Shown one piece after another: positions 40,201-51,660 of a stretch of DNA of 64,000 bases. The notes beneath the pieces were generated by a model. It did no database searches, had not been told where the DNA came from, and was given only the letters and a program-made list of their open reading frames with translations. This DNA is from Siniperca chuatsi (taxonomy: Eukaryota > Chordata > Actinopteri > Centrarchiformes > Sinipercidae), in the NCBI RefSeq assembly GCF_020085105.1, contig NC_058048.1, positions 6,506,862 to 6,570,861 on the forward strand. Reading direction: 5' to 3'. Within the stretch, counting starts at the first letter, position 1. Every line of letters starts with the position of its first letter. The position numbers and the translations under genes were made by a program.

Positions 40201-43200
40201 ATATCATTGCTCGTGGCCACGCAGAAAAGGTCCCTGAAGATGAGGTTGACAATCAACCAGCCTGGTATATTCCCCACCATGGCATATACCACCCCCAAAG
40301 GCCTGGAAAGATACGAGTGGTCTTTGATTGCTCAGCAAGATTCCAAGAAACGTCACTGAATGACCAACTCCTTACTGGTCCAGAGCTCACAAACACCTTG
40401 GTGGGAGTCCTTTGCAGGTTTTGCAAAGGCCCGATTGCCATAATGTGTGATGTGGAAAAATGTTTCTCCAGTTCCATGTAAGGCCTCAGCACCAAGACTA
40501 CCTAAGGTTCTTATGGTGGGAGAACGGTGATCTAGAGTCTCCACCCTCAATTTTTAGGATGAAGGTCCACCTATTTGGGGCAGCGTCCTCCCCTGGATGT
40601 GCCAATTTTGGACTTAAGCATCTAGCCACTCAAGGTCAGGATAAATTTAACTCAAGCACTGTTAAGTTCATCCGAAGAAATTTTTATGTTGATGATGGAC
40701 TGGTGTGCGCAACGTCTGAAGCTGAAGCAATTCAGCTGATTAAGGAAGCGAGAGATCTTTGCAGCACAGGCAAGCTTAGACTACACAAGTTCATTTCCAA
40801 CAGCAAGGAGGTATTGAAATCGATACCGAAGGATGAATGTGCTGAAAGTGTCAAAGACATGGACATGGCTTTGGGAGAGCCACTAATGGAAAGAGCTCTT
40901 GGCGTTCAATGGTGTGTATCCTCTGATGACTTCCAGTTCAGAGTGACCATTAAGGAACACCCAAATACCAGAAGAGGAGTACTTTCTACAGTGGCTTCAA
41001 TCTACGATCCATTGGGATTCGTAGTGCCTTTTATTCTCAGTGGAAAGCAGATCTTACAACAACTGTGTAGAGACAAAGTAACTTGGATTTGAGCCACTCC
41101 CACAAGAGCTAAGAGTACAGTGGGAAGTGTGGCTAAAAGATCTTCAAACCTTATCTAATGTGAGAATTAGAAGGTGTTATATCCCAGATAACTTCAAGGA
41201 GGTAAAGCAGTACGAACTTCACCACTTCTCTGATGCAAGTGTCATCGGTTATGGGGAGTGTACTTACCTCAGAGCGGTCGACATTGAAGGAAATGTTCAC
41301 TGCAAGCTAGTCATGGGAAAAGCACGGGTTGCTCCTACCAAGGTAACCACAGTGCCACGTCTTGAGTTGTCGGCTGCAGTTGTAGCAGCAAGAACAAGTG
41401 TAATGCTCAGAAATGAGCTTGAAATAGAGGATCTTCAAGAACATTTTTGGACTGACTCCAAGGTCGTCCTTGGCTATATAAACAATGATGCCAGACGGTT
41501 TCAAGTGTTTGTAGCAAACAGAATCCAAAGAATCAAGTCCATTACAGATCCTGCACAATGGCACTTTGTAAGGTCTGAAGATAATCCTGCAGATCATGCG
41601 TCGAGAGGTCTCTCCGCAGATCAGCTTCTTGCTTCAAATTGGTTTACTGGCCCAGATTTCTTATGGGAAAGAGAGCTACCCAAAGGAGAAGTTATGGTGG
41701 GAAAGGTCTACGATGATGATCCGGAACTTAAAAGAACCCTGGTGCTCAACACCAAAGCGAGGGAGGATAGGTCATTGTTAGACCGCCTAACAAAGTTTTC
41801 TGACTGGAAAAGAGCTGTCAAGGCTATTGCTCTTTAAAGCGCCATGCTAAACAGATCAAGGGCATCAAAGATAAAGTAAGTGGAGCTACAAGTGTTGAGG
41901 AAAGAAAGGAAGCAGAGCTATTCATAATCAAGTTGGCTCAGAAGGAAGCATTCAGCAGTGAAATCAAAGGTATAAAGCAAGGCAAAGATATAAAACCCAA
42001 AGACAAAGTTAACAAACTACATAAGCTGAGTCCTTTTGTAGATGAGCATGGTGTACTTAGGGTTGGAGGACGGTTGACAAGATCTGTTCTTCATCCGCAT
42101 GTCAAGCATCCTGCTATTGTACCAAATAAGAGTCATGTATCATCGTTGCTTATTAAGCACTACCATGAAAGGGTGCATCATCAAGGAAGAGGAATAACTG
42201 ATAATGAATGAATTGCGATCCAATGGAATATGGATCACAGGATGCAGCAGTGCAGTTGCCTCACATATCTACAAGTGCACAACATGCAGAAAGTACAGAA
42301 GGAACACACAAGATCCAAAATGGCGGACTTGCCAGAGGAAAGAATGGAAATGACACCTCCTTTTACATATTGTGGCATTGATTGTTTTGGACCATTTTAC
42401 GTGAAGGAAGCAAGGAAGGAACTGAAGAAGTATGGTCTCATTTTCACTTGTATGTGTTCTAGAGCCATACATATTGAAATGCTTGATGATCTCACTACAG
42501 ATGCCTTTATCAATGCATTACGAATATTCATTGCAATACGTGGACATGTAAGACAGTTAAGATGTGATCAAGGCACAAACTTCGTAGGTGCAAGAGGAGA
42601 GTTCATGAACACAATGAAAAGGATAAATCCTGAACAGTTGAAGGAATATGGATGTGAATTCATAATGAACTTCCCATCATCGAGCCACATGGGCGGCGTA
42701 TGGGAGAGGCAGATTAGAACGATCAGAAGCGTTTTAACCACAATCCTTGACCAGTCTGCTAAACGACTTGACAGTGCCTCGCTCAGAACCTTTCTGTACG
42801 AAGTGATGGCTATTATTAATAGCAGACCACTGACAGTTGAGCATTTAAATGACCCAACAAGTCATGAACCTCTCACGCCCAATCATATTCTTATGATGAA
42901 GTCAAACATAATATTCCCACCTCCAGGTGAATTTGTGAGTCAGGATCTATACTTGCGCAAGAGATGGCGCCAGGTGCAGTTCTTGGCAAATGAATTTTGG
43001 ACAAGGTGGAAGAAGGAGTATCTCCTTAATCTTCAACAAAGACAAATATGGCAAAAAGAGAAGAGAAATACAAAGGTCGACAACATTGTCATCCTACAGG
43101 AAGACAGTTCGCCACGTAATCAATGGAGATTGGCAAGAGTGACAGAAGTGTATCTGAGTCCTGATGGAAAGGTTCGAAAAGTGAAACTGCTAATTAGTGA

Positions 43201-46200
43201 CTCAACCTTAGACAGCCAGGGAAGACGCGTTTCCAAGCCAGTCTACCTTGATAGGCCTGTACAGAAGACAGTTTTACTGCTTGAAGCAGAATAAATATTA
43301 TTGTTCCCAGTTTAGGTTACTGTAAGGTAAAGGCATATAGTATGGTTGAAATTAAGGTGTGAAATTGTCGAAATTGTGAGGTGAAATGACAAAATTGTCA
43401 TTTGGTGGGAGTATATAACTGCCGTACATATTTCTTTCAATTAATATGTTCTATAATTTCCATACATATTGTTTCTGTTGTTTTAACATGTGTTTGTTTA
43501 AATTAATTCATGCATGTTGAGTGCTTATGTTGAGTGGGAACTAGGGTGCATATGTGTTGCACACGGACATTTTTGAGGGATGCAATAGGAAAGAACGGAC
43601 TTTTGGTGAGAGGTTGGTGTCTCTGCATGTGAATTTAAGTTGTGAAGAAGTTGCAAAGAAGACAAGATGTTTTTTATTTTTGTATTTTGATCGGGGCATT
43701 TAAAGAACTCATTCCCCCTTGGTTATATGCAGCCAGCGAGGTATGTAAAGTATGTTTGTGTTTCCCGAGTGTATTTGTATAGAGTTTTGCAATATATGTG
43801 AATGTGTTTATGTTTTACATTGTCATACTGTAGTTTGACGGTGGATTTCATTGACGGTGAACGTGATAGCGGAGAAAAGAAAGAGAAAGGCAATAAATCC
43901 ATCAGTATCCAGACCCATGGCGTCGTTTATTTCCCGGAGGGAGTGAAAGATATCATGGGGCAATAACGGTATTTTGTTCATTCACAGGAGAGATTATGTA
44001 TTTAGAGAAAAGAAAATAAGAGAAAATATAACAAATCATGTAAAATGTTTTTGCATGGAAATACATTTTTCACCTTTGGTAAGAGTATGTATAGCAAAAC
44101 AAGACCAAGGGTTTACAGCATGCTAGCGGCTCTGTGAGACTGTACTTGACTGTACTGAGCTAAATGCTAAAATCAGTATCCTAACAAGGTCACAATAACA
44201 CCATGTTACCATGTTCATCAGGTTAGTTTAGCGTGTTAGCATGCTACCATTAGCTAATTGGCACTACACACAACGTACAGCTGAGGTTGATGGGAATGTC
44301 ATTCGTTTTGCTGATATTTGGTCATGAACTAGACAATGTATGATGGAACCATGGTGCTGGTTCCTGAGGGGAACATGAATGTGTGAACCAAATTTCATGG
44401 AAATCCACCCAATAATTGTCGAGACATTTCTCTCAAAACCACAAATGCCAACCTCATGGTGGCTTTAGAGGAAAAGTCAGGGGATCACATTCAACAGGTA
44501 TTTCAGATATTATATTTTGAGCTGGTTTACAGTATTTAATCACAGCTATCAGTGATGCTCACCTGTATCCTGGAGGGAGCGCTCAGTAAAACCGTGAAGG
44601 AAATGGCGGTGGCGGCCATGGCGTGGGTGGAGGGCAGCCCGTACTCTGCATCGACACGTGTCTCCAGCTTGACCACAGGGGGTGAGAAAGGGCGAGGCAG
44701 CTTCAGCACATCTTTCATCACCTGGCCAACGTACATCACCACCTGAGAGAGGAGAGAGCACATGAGTCTCTTAGAAGCAGGGTCCCACCAAATATCTTTT
44801 ATCGTATTCAGCTGGCATTTTTATTTTTAATGTTTTAGCAATGTCATTTTTAGGAAAACCTAACTGTGAATCGTTAAAAAAATTCTACTTTTTTTTAAAT
44901 CAGATTTCACACTATTTTACATGAAAAGAACCATTATGGTGTCTTTTTGTTGCACCACTGAACCATATTTAAAGAATGCAGAGAATTTAAATAGTATTGT
45001 TGGCTTCACGCAATATAGATTTATCATCTATACCTGACATAAATAAGTCTACAGCATCATTACAATGAAATACCAGAAAGGACTTCAGAAGAGTACTGCA
45101 GTGTGATGGCCACAAAAGCGCAAATTAGAGATGGAGGAAGATGATAATAAAATAACGAGCAGAGGAAGTAAAATCCCGATTAGGCTATGCTCTAAAACTA
45201 ACCACACACTCTTATAAATAAATAATCACCGTTCCCACTCAACGAAAAAAGAAAAAGGAAGAAAAATGAGTGGAGACCCACCCTGGTATAAAGTGCAGAT
45301 GCTGCAGTCGTACAGTAACAAAATCTTTTGTAAGAAACTGAGAATATAAGAAGGCAGGGTTTGCTGACACAGCGTCTTCAGCTGGTGCAGTCAGACAGAC
45401 GGCTCTTGACACAATGACACAGTCAGAGCAAGGTGTGCGAGTGTCCTGCCAAATGTGCTGCCTATTCTCTTTCATGAGATCCCCAGCGGCCCTCGGAGGG
45501 GCAGCCTGCTCCAGCTCCAGGTTTATTTAAAGCTCTGCCTTGTATATTTAATGAATGGCTGTCTTAGCGAGGAGCAGGGAGGCAGCGCACAGAGAGCAAG
45601 CAGGACACTAATGTGTGTGTTTAAGGGAGAGAATAGAGAGGTTGTTATTACCCTCTCTACTGACACTGTAATCAGGAAATGCTTGTTACCATGGCAAATG
45701 AGATATAAAAGTAAGTCTACTGACCTGCTGTTAGTGCAGCAATTTGTAGACACAGAGGCACGCAGATAGAGAGGGATGAGAAAGTGACAAAGGAAGAGAT
45801 GGAAATTCAAGTACACAAAATGGGTATAAATATATATATATTTCATTCCAAAACCATGAGAATTAATAGGCTGCTCTAACATCCAAAAGATTTCCCTTAA
45901 AAGTGGAGGCAGAGATTGGACAAGATTTTGGAACCTGGCTGCATGGATTTGTTCCCTGTCAGCCACAAGAGCATCAGTGAGGTCAGCCACTGATGTTGGG
46001 AGATAAGGCTGCCTTGCAGTCGGCGTTCCAGTTCATCCCAAAGGTGTTGCATGGGGTTGAGGTCAGGGCTCTGTGTAGGCCAATCACGTTCTTGCACACC
46101 AAACTGGGAAAAACACTTCTTTATGAACCTGGCATTGTGCATGTTGAAACAGCAGTGGGTCTTCCCCAAACTGTTGACACAAAGTTAGAAGCACACCATC

Positions 46201-49200
46201 ATCATTGTATGCTTCGGCATTAAGATTTACCTTAAAGGAATATTTTGACATTTTGGGAAATACACACTCATATCTGTGCCAGCCCATTTAGGCTAGTTTT
46301 AGCATAAAGACTGAGAAGGGGGAAATGGCTAGCCTGGCTCCCTTTAACGTTCAAATATATACCAAATGGCACCTCAACATCTCATTAATACATTATACAT
46401 TGCTTGTTTAATCCATACACATCAGAAATGTAACAAGACCAAGAATTTACAGCCATGCCAGAATCTCTGTGAGGCTGTAGTTTGGCAAAGTAGTGCTTTG
46501 AGCTAAATGTCAGCATGCTAACATGCTCACAATAACAATGCAAACATACTGATTTTTAGCAGGTATAATGTCATGTTCACCGTCTTAGCTTAGTGTGCTA
46601 ACCTGCTAACATTTACTAATTAGCACTAAACACAGAGTTACAGATGAAGCTGAATGGAATGTTATTCGTTTTGCACGTATTTAGACATAAACCAAAGTAT
46701 TGTTGGACCCATTGCTAGAAATGTCAATTTGTGGTTTTAGGGGGAGTTAAGTGCTGTAACTACTTTTTGAAGAACAACAGTTTATCTGTCCACCCAGTAC
46801 TTTTGTGCAGCGTTTCCATTGTTAGCCTGGCTACCTCACAGAGACGACAAGCCTCTGGGAAGCAATGCCCGGTCAAGAGATAGCTAGGCCTACAGCACAT
46901 TAGCTTGCAGCAAAACTACAAATTGGCATTTTTACATTTTGATTTGTGGACAGATTAATCAAAAAAGGTACAATGTGTGAATTAGTGAGCTTTGAAGGTA
47001 CTGGTAGGCATACTTTTTGAACTAGAACTGGATAGAGTCAGGCTAGTACCTTCCCCCTGCCTTCAGTGTTTATGCTAAGGTAAGCTAACAGCCTTCAGTC
47101 TCTAGCTCCATACTCTCTAATTTAGAACTAAGTTGCCTAAACAGCCCCAGACCAAAAGTACACAAAAGCATGTATACAGTAGTGTCCACATACTTTTGGC
47201 CATTGTAAGTTGAGAGTAAGCTATATGAGCATAAATAAGGGAGAGAACGAGATTAAACCTTATGTCAATAGCTAAATCTTTCTTTTCCATTGCTCTTTGT
47301 CCTCTGGTCGTGCCCGAATGTAGCATTTATTATTCCAATATTTGCATCTACCTACACTGTACCTACACACATGCACCCAGACAGAATAATTGGTACCATG
47401 AAGTGGACAAAAAACAGAGGACAGACAATGGTAAACCTATTTAGCACATCTGACCCCATCCATTCACCATGACTGTGTATTCATACAACAAGTCATACTG
47501 TGTACACAACATTCACTGTGTTCCCCCCTCTGCCTTCACACAATGAATCTGCCGACCAGTTCAAGCGCTTGCATGATTTGATATCCTCACCCCGCCCTCT
47601 GCACTCACCATCAACAAAAACATCATATTCAACTGCCTCCAGTAAAGCCAGTGTCTCATTGGTGTCTTTGTACGAGTTACATCAAAGGACAGACCCAGGG
47701 ACAGTGTGGTCACATTAAGGTAAGAGTCAGAGGACACACACAAAGCGATAGTTGTGCTAGTGTGTGTTTTCTCGTGAATAAATGTATTGATCGAGGCCAG
47801 TGCAGCTTTGGACTTTGATCTGTCAACATGTGGATCAGAGTGTATGTGTGTGTGTGTGTGTGTACACAAATATGATTTGATGATCTGTTGACTGTCAACA
47901 CCAGCTATCGGCTAATCACTCGCAATGTGTGCCCCTGCCTTTCGTCCCGTCACATTAATACAATACTTTTCTTAATTTACAGCTCACGGTTTGTTACTGA
48001 TTTTTGTCAATTATAATTTGTACATTTTTGTTCTGGTTATTTTCAGCCACTTTGATCTTGTAGCAGCTATTACGCCAGTACAAACAGCAGTGACCACAGT
48101 TTGGTTGTAGGGATGACAGGACCAGGTCGCACTCTGTCAAGTGACGAGAAGTCTTTTTACTCACAGACGGAACACTGAATGATGTCTAGCCTTCATCACT
48201 GATGCAGGACCGGAGAAGGCCATATAGCTGAAAAAGTTTTATCTTCTGGGAGTAAAGTGAGTTTTTGTCATTGAGTGTGAGCATCTGTCGTCATTAGTGA
48301 AAACTTTACATGCAGTTTCTTTCCAAACATTCTTCAGTTATCCACATCATAGTGTATGCCCTCTGTGTCATTATGTAAAAGTACTACTTGAGATTTCTGA
48401 TATTCCAAACAGCACAGTCGGTGTATGATTTGCATAACACTATGCGACAGTAATACAACATGGTAATGTAATTTATAACCATATGGTTAATGACAGTTAT
48501 TGTTCTCTAAGTCAACCAAAGTCACCCTGCAAGTAAAGGCAACAGAGAGTAGTGAAGGACACAATGGTACGTGTGTGTATAATGTGCGGGTATGTGTGTC
48601 ATTCATGGGCCTGTAATGTGTTTGCTCATGCGTGCAAGTCTTAATTAGCATGGGTGCACTTCAGTCGTTGGCATGAGTTGCCAGTTTTGTGTGTGAGAGA
48701 GCGACTGAGGAGAGAGAGTGCACAGCCCTCCATGAACCTTAGATAACTCCACCAGCACAATGGCAGGGTGCTGTTAGAAGTTAGAAGTGTGGGGTGAAGC
48801 GCCCCGAGGGCTGACAGACCAAATGGTCGGTCCAGAGAGAGAAAGCTCAGAGAGCTGATGACGCCAATAAAACACTCTGCTGGTAGACTAGGGGGAGGAG
48901 AACACAGAGTAAAGCTGGTAATGTCTAACTAGAGGGAGGGCAATGAGTGTGTTTAGCAGGCGAGGTGGGGAGTGCGAGCATGTGTGTGTGTTGGTGTTTA
49001 TGTGTGTTTGAAAGGAGTTCACACAGGGGCCTGCTGCAGCCAAGATGCCAGAAGAATGGTATCTCTTCCCCTGAGGGCCAAACAAGGGGTTCAAACACAG
49101 GGCACCCACCAAGCGTTCGGGGCGAGGACACAAAGGGCACAAAAACACACTGCCCATCACACACACTGCAGGAGTGAGGGTGTACGGCTGTCTGTGTCTG

Positions 49201-49572
49201 TCTGTGAAGTGTCAAATACACTCCTTCTGGGATCACATGTGACATGTTTTCAGGGTCTCTTGTCGCCATGTACTGGATTCTATCAGAATAAACATCTAAT
49301 GGGGAGATCCTAGCAGTCTTTTTCCACTCATGTGTCCTCATGTGTGGCCTCTCACCATGTCAGGGGCCCCGGTCAGGCTGGCCCCAGTGGCCCCCAGGCC
49401 TGGGGATATATGAACATGGTGGTGTCAGAGACAGGTCACTGGAGGGGGAGAAGGATAAAAGGAGGTTGAAAGGTGAAGAGAGGGACATGAAGATCAAAAG
49501 GGAAGAGAGGTGGCATTGTGGAACGAATGGCCATCAGACTGTAGACTAGATGGTCTGACTGACATGTACACC

Positions 49573-49620
<48 letters not shown>

Positions 49621-51348
49621 CTAACTGTGACTTACAGTCCACATGTTGACCAGGCGTCGGCACAGGAATGGGTCCAGGTTCCAGTGTATGCAGGGCAGAC
49701 AGGTGATGTAGAAGACTTCATGCCCCAGGCCTGCCGAGAACAGGAAGAGGAAGTGCAATAGCCAGTTCCTCACCTCATACTGAGGCCTGCTGCAGCTCTG
49801 CAGAGAATAAACACTGATGAACACAAAATGATGGGACCAGGTGCCTAAAGATGGCTCCTGCAACGGTATCAGATCAGATTAGGTCTACCAGCCAACCTTG
49901 CAGTCACACCCTATTTTGGCTACACACATTTCACTTTTTTTGCAGCTTCTTTACATTACATTTCATCATTTATGCCAGCAAGCAAGTCAAAATGTATTGG
50001 ATTTCTTTATATGGCAGGCACATACATATAGCAAGCACATTTTAGTTTAAAATGGCAGGCACATATATATAGCAAGCACATTTTAGTTTAAACTTAGTTA
50101 GGGGACTCACAAGAGACAAAGAGTCAAAAATCGATGCAGCAGAGGCCGAGACTTCTAGTCTCTAGTATGCATCAAGTTCCAAAAACACTGGATCCTACAT
50201 TTCCCATAATGCAACTGATTGGCATCTTTCATTAGACCGCCTTGCCTCCTAAATGCCCACATCTTTCAAACCCCACTCCAGTTTGTAACGCAGACTTTCT
50301 GTTATAAATCTGTAATTTCCAAGCCCAAGCCAAGATAACCCTGATGACATCATTATGACATCATCAAGGTTACTTTCTTAGACTTGACAAGGCACTTCCA
50401 GAGCCACAGAAGGCATTATGCAAGTAGTAGTACTTCTGAAGTGTAATTTTCAATGTGTAAAATTGGTGGAGTGCCCCTTCAAGAGTTTCTACATTTGTAG
50501 GTTATTTGCTCAAACTTACGCCATTTAGACTTGCTTAGTGTTATGTTATATTCCTAATGGGCTATATAAATAGATTGCAGCTTCTGGAGCTTCAAGAGTA
50601 TTTAAATAAATTAATATTGCTCTTTGTGGATTCATAAACAACAATATTTACAATAATAATGCACATGCTGAACACCACGAGCTCCATTTACTGTACATTA
50701 TCAAAGGATCCTAGATCCCTAAGCCAAAGTAATTTGACTGTGGTCATCTTAACTTTGTTAATAGCCTAAATCAATTGTTTGCCCAAGACAAGGGAGACAG
50801 AGACACCCAGACAAACGAGAAAAGCCAGTGACACTTTGCTTAGCATATCTAAACATCTCTAAAGAAGTGTCAGTGTCCGTTTTAGTAAGCTCTTTAACCT
50901 CGTAAAGCTGCTGCGTGTTTAACTCTTACTTCCTATGTTTCAAGAATTCGATGGCAGCGTTCTAAAAATAAAGCAGACCAGAGCTCTAACACCAAAACCA
51001 TCCATTTATTCCTTTTAAATGAATCGCAAATGCAGTTAGGCTTCGTCACTGCAGTGGACATTTTGGTTTCTTTAATTAAAATGTCGTTTTAAGGTTCAAA
51101 GCCCTTAAATAGTGACTTACACCAACGGCACATCCATTCTCCTTGTGTTCATAGTTTGAATTATTATCCTGGCGGTCCCATCTTCCCTTCAGCTGCCCAC
51201 AAGGTTTGTCGGCGTGGACCCGGGTTCCAGTCGGAGCGCCCGTCCTCCCTCGGCTGTGATGCGCGGCTTCGACGGGGAAGAGTCCGCATCGTCTCTGGAA
51301 CCGGGCCACGAGCTCCGGGTCATGCAGGTAAGCCAGGAGCTCCGGCAT
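32781..51348 (-). CDS. sgpp2: sgpp2, sphingosine-1-phosphate phosphatase 2 (complete)
   Basis: Five coding exons on the minus strand: 51348-51121, 49797-49636, 44742-44563, 34385-34296 and 33326-32781 (stop TGA). All have GT donors and AG acceptors and each junction falls between codons. The protein is 401 aa (human 399) and starts [20 protein letters not shown]. The phosphatase (PAP2) signature is complete: K-x6-RP at K140 to P148 (KDVLKLPRP), PSTH at 167-170, and SRLYTGMH (210-217) with the catalytic-triad Asp at 221. That Asp is the first codon of the last exon, so H217 and D221 are on different exons. Many hydrophobic segments follow ([28 protein letters not shown]), ending with IEVPYKF. 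The enzyme dephosphorylates sphingosine-1-phosphate in the ER membrane. In-frame codons upstream of 51348 do not resemble the family. Confidence 0.95.
33370..34010. mobile_element. Fold-back (inverted-repeat) element in sgpp2 intron 4
   Basis: The left arm (GAGTTAGATGAAAACATTGA, then TACCACTCTCATG and GCCAGCAGCCAGTTAG) is the inverse of the right arm (AACCGGCTGCTGGC ... GTGGTATCAATCTTCTCATC and TAACTCTC). It is the same family as 3765-3965 and 46232-47115 and has no coding content. Confidence 0.7.
34235..34278. repeat. (TG)n microsatellite beside the sgpp2 exon 4 donor
   Basis: About 22 TG units preceded by TATG tetranucleotides (34205-34234). In the sgpp2 sense it is (CA)n starting 17 nt inside the intron, after the exon 4 donor at 34295/34294. 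Confidence 0.95.
34386..36077. other. sgpp2 intron 3, 3' portion
   Basis: No exon seen. A CG-richer segment at 34980-35110 and a purine-rich GGA/GGAGG tract at 35390-35440 stand out from the AT-rich surroundings. The target-site duplication of the BEL/Pao element follows. Confidence 0.5.
36078..36082. repeat. Target-site duplication (GATAT), left copy
   Basis: GATAT immediately precedes the 5' LTR and recurs at 43949-43953 right after the 3' LTR, a 5-bp duplication as expected for BEL/Pao integration. Confidence 0.85.
36083..36617 (+). repeat. 5' LTR of the BEL/Pao element
   Basis: 535 bp starting TATAACTGCC and ending GGAGTGAAA, matching 43414-43948 along its whole length by eye. An AATAAA lies at 36561-36566 near the 3' part. 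The termini are not the usual TG...CA; the boundary was set by the repeat limits and the GATAT duplication. Confidence 0.93.
37205..39250 (+). pseudogene. BEL/Pao gag region, broken
   Basis: The likely start is ATG 37205. The frame breaks near 37310 and resumes as a 337-codon stretch (37345-38358) with a coiled-coil, Glu/Arg-rich segment (about 37860-38060). The DUF1759-like capsid region is shifted by a short T-run at 38300-38304, and an in-frame TGA lies at 38724. Two CCHC zinc knuckles follow (C-x2-C-x4-H-x4-C at 38961-39002 and 39063-39104). Gag would package the element RNA. Confidence 0.85.
39251..43294 (+). pseudogene. BEL/Pao pol region (PR-RT-RH-IN), broken
   Basis: Domains in order: aspartic protease with DTQS (39357-39368); reverse transcriptase with the YVDD active site (40685-40696); RNase H with SDAS, ELSAA and WTDSK motifs (about 41220-41600); integrase zinc-binding segment (about 42110-42300); and integrase core with the catalytic D, D and E at 42380, 42566 and 42704, then a BEL-type C-terminal domain ([12 protein letters not shown]). 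Breaks: A-run at 40456-40460, 41087-41090, T-run at 41833-41835, a 4-bp duplication at 42204-42211 and A-run at 42317-42320. The active-site residues seen are intact. Confidence 0.88.
43414..43948 (+). repeat. 3' LTR of the BEL/Pao element
   Basis: 535 bp, direct copy of 36083-36617, followed by GATAT (43949-43953). A short purine-rich stretch (GGTGGGAG) just upstream at 43404-43411 may be the polypurine tract. AATAAA is at 43892-43897. Confidence 0.93.
44095..44490. repeat. ATGCTAACATGCTAA-type teleost repeat, copy 1
   Basis: Contains GAGCTAAATGCTAA, GTTAGCATGCTACCATTAGC, GTACAGCTGAGGTTGATGGG, CCAAATTTCATGGAAATCCA and GAGGAAAAGTCAGGGGATCA. It shares ordered blocks with 46425-46735 and lies in sgpp2 intron 3. 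Confidence 0.65.
45830..46225 (-). pseudogene. Tc1/mariner-like transposase C-terminal remnant
   Basis: Minus-strand frames encode [39 protein letters not shown] and, after a frameshift near 45985, [19 protein letters not shown]. This is the C-terminal third of a Tc1-type DDE transposase. The position usually held by the last catalytic Glu (NPIE motif) is Gln here. The N-terminal part and inverted repeats are absent or unrecognised, so it is a dead fragment. Confidence 0.85.
46232..47115. mobile_element. Large fold-back element with a nested repeat
   Basis: It starts with the family terminus (TTAAAGGAATATTTTGACAT, TTTGGGAAATACAC). The left arm motif GCATAAAGACTGAGAAGGGG is mirrored by CCTTCAGTGTTTATGC near 47061-47076. 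Internal family sequence GTGAATTAGTGAGCTTTGA is present at about 46977-46995. Between the arms sits a copy of the ATGCTAACATG repeat (46425-46735). Confidence 0.55.
46425..46735. repeat. ATGCTAACATGCTAA-type teleost repeat, copy 2
   Basis: CAGCATGCTAACATGCTCAC, TAGCTTAGTGTGCTAACCTG, CTAATTAGCACTAAACACAG and ACATAAACCAAAGTATTG appear in the order seen in 44095-44490 and in many teleost copies. Confidence 0.65.
49581..49617. repeat. (CA)n microsatellite
   Basis: 37 bp of CA repeats after CCCACCCACC, about 20 bp from the donor side of sgpp2 exon 2 (exon edge 49636). Confidence 0.95.
49798..51120. other. sgpp2 intron 1
   Basis: 1.3 kb. A tandem-like duplication of GCAGGCACATA...AGCAAGCACATTTTAG occurs at 50011-50092, followed by a dispersed repeat (50160-50480). 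No exon. Confidence 0.6.
50160..50480. repeat. Dispersed repeat, copy 2 (paralogous to 8300-8560)
   Basis: Shares ATAATGCAACT, CTTTCAAACCCCACTC, CAGTTTGTAACGCAG, AAGCCAAGATAA and GAGCCACAGA blocks, in order, with the copy in acsl3. Confidence 0.5.
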
Positions 51349-51660
51349 GTCAGGAGAAGGAGACACAAGCGCGTGAGCGGTAATGGAAGGTGATGTCTGC
51401 CCGGGCAGGGCGCAGAGCTCCGCACAGGTGCGGCTGCTGTGCGCCACAGGTGTGCGCAGTGGGGCGGGGCTAGAATGGGGCTGAACCGGTTGACTGGAGT
51501 GGTAATATACAGTACGCAGGCAGTTCAAGTGGCCGAGCTCCAGGCTGACATGGGATTCAATTATATTGTTCAACATGAAATATGACAGGAATGTTAATAA
51601 CTGGCTCAGGTCATTCTGTGAGGCCTTCTGCAGTACGTGGTCATACAAAGCACTGATCTT
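51349..51660 (-). promoter_or_regulatory. sgpp2 promoter / 5'UTR region
   Basis: GC-rich sequence directly upstream of the start, with a GC box (GGGGCGGGG, 51461-51469) and several CG steps at 51390-51460. The start ATG at 51348 has G at -3. The transcription start is not determinable. Confidence 0.5.

Larger units (their letters stand above)
36083..43948 (+). mobile_element. BEL/Pao LTR retrotransposon, full length but coding-defective
   Basis: A 7866-bp element inserted in sgpp2 intron 3, antisense to the gene. It has two 535-bp LTRs, a gag region with two zinc knuckles, an aspartic protease, reverse transcriptase, RNase H and integrase in BEL/Pao order, and a flanking GATAT duplication. 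No envelope-like frame is evident. The LTRs appear identical by eye, implying recent insertion. The coding region is interrupted at about 37310, 38300, 38724, 40456, 41087, 41833, 42204 and 42317, so this copy cannot make an intact polyprotein as written. I could not identify a tRNA primer-binding site with confidence. Confidence 0.95.
44743..49635. other. sgpp2 intron 2
   Basis: 4.9 kb. It contains a Tc1-like transposase remnant (45830-46225), a large fold-back element with a nested repeat (46232-47115), a short TG tract near 47841-47862 and a CA tract at 49581-49617. No additional exon is needed or seen. Confidence 0.65.

Noticed and set aside
51349-51648. Extended N-terminus for sgpp2 (in-frame upstream codons)
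   Set aside because: The upstream residues are unlike the family; MPELLAYL at 51348 aligns with the known start.
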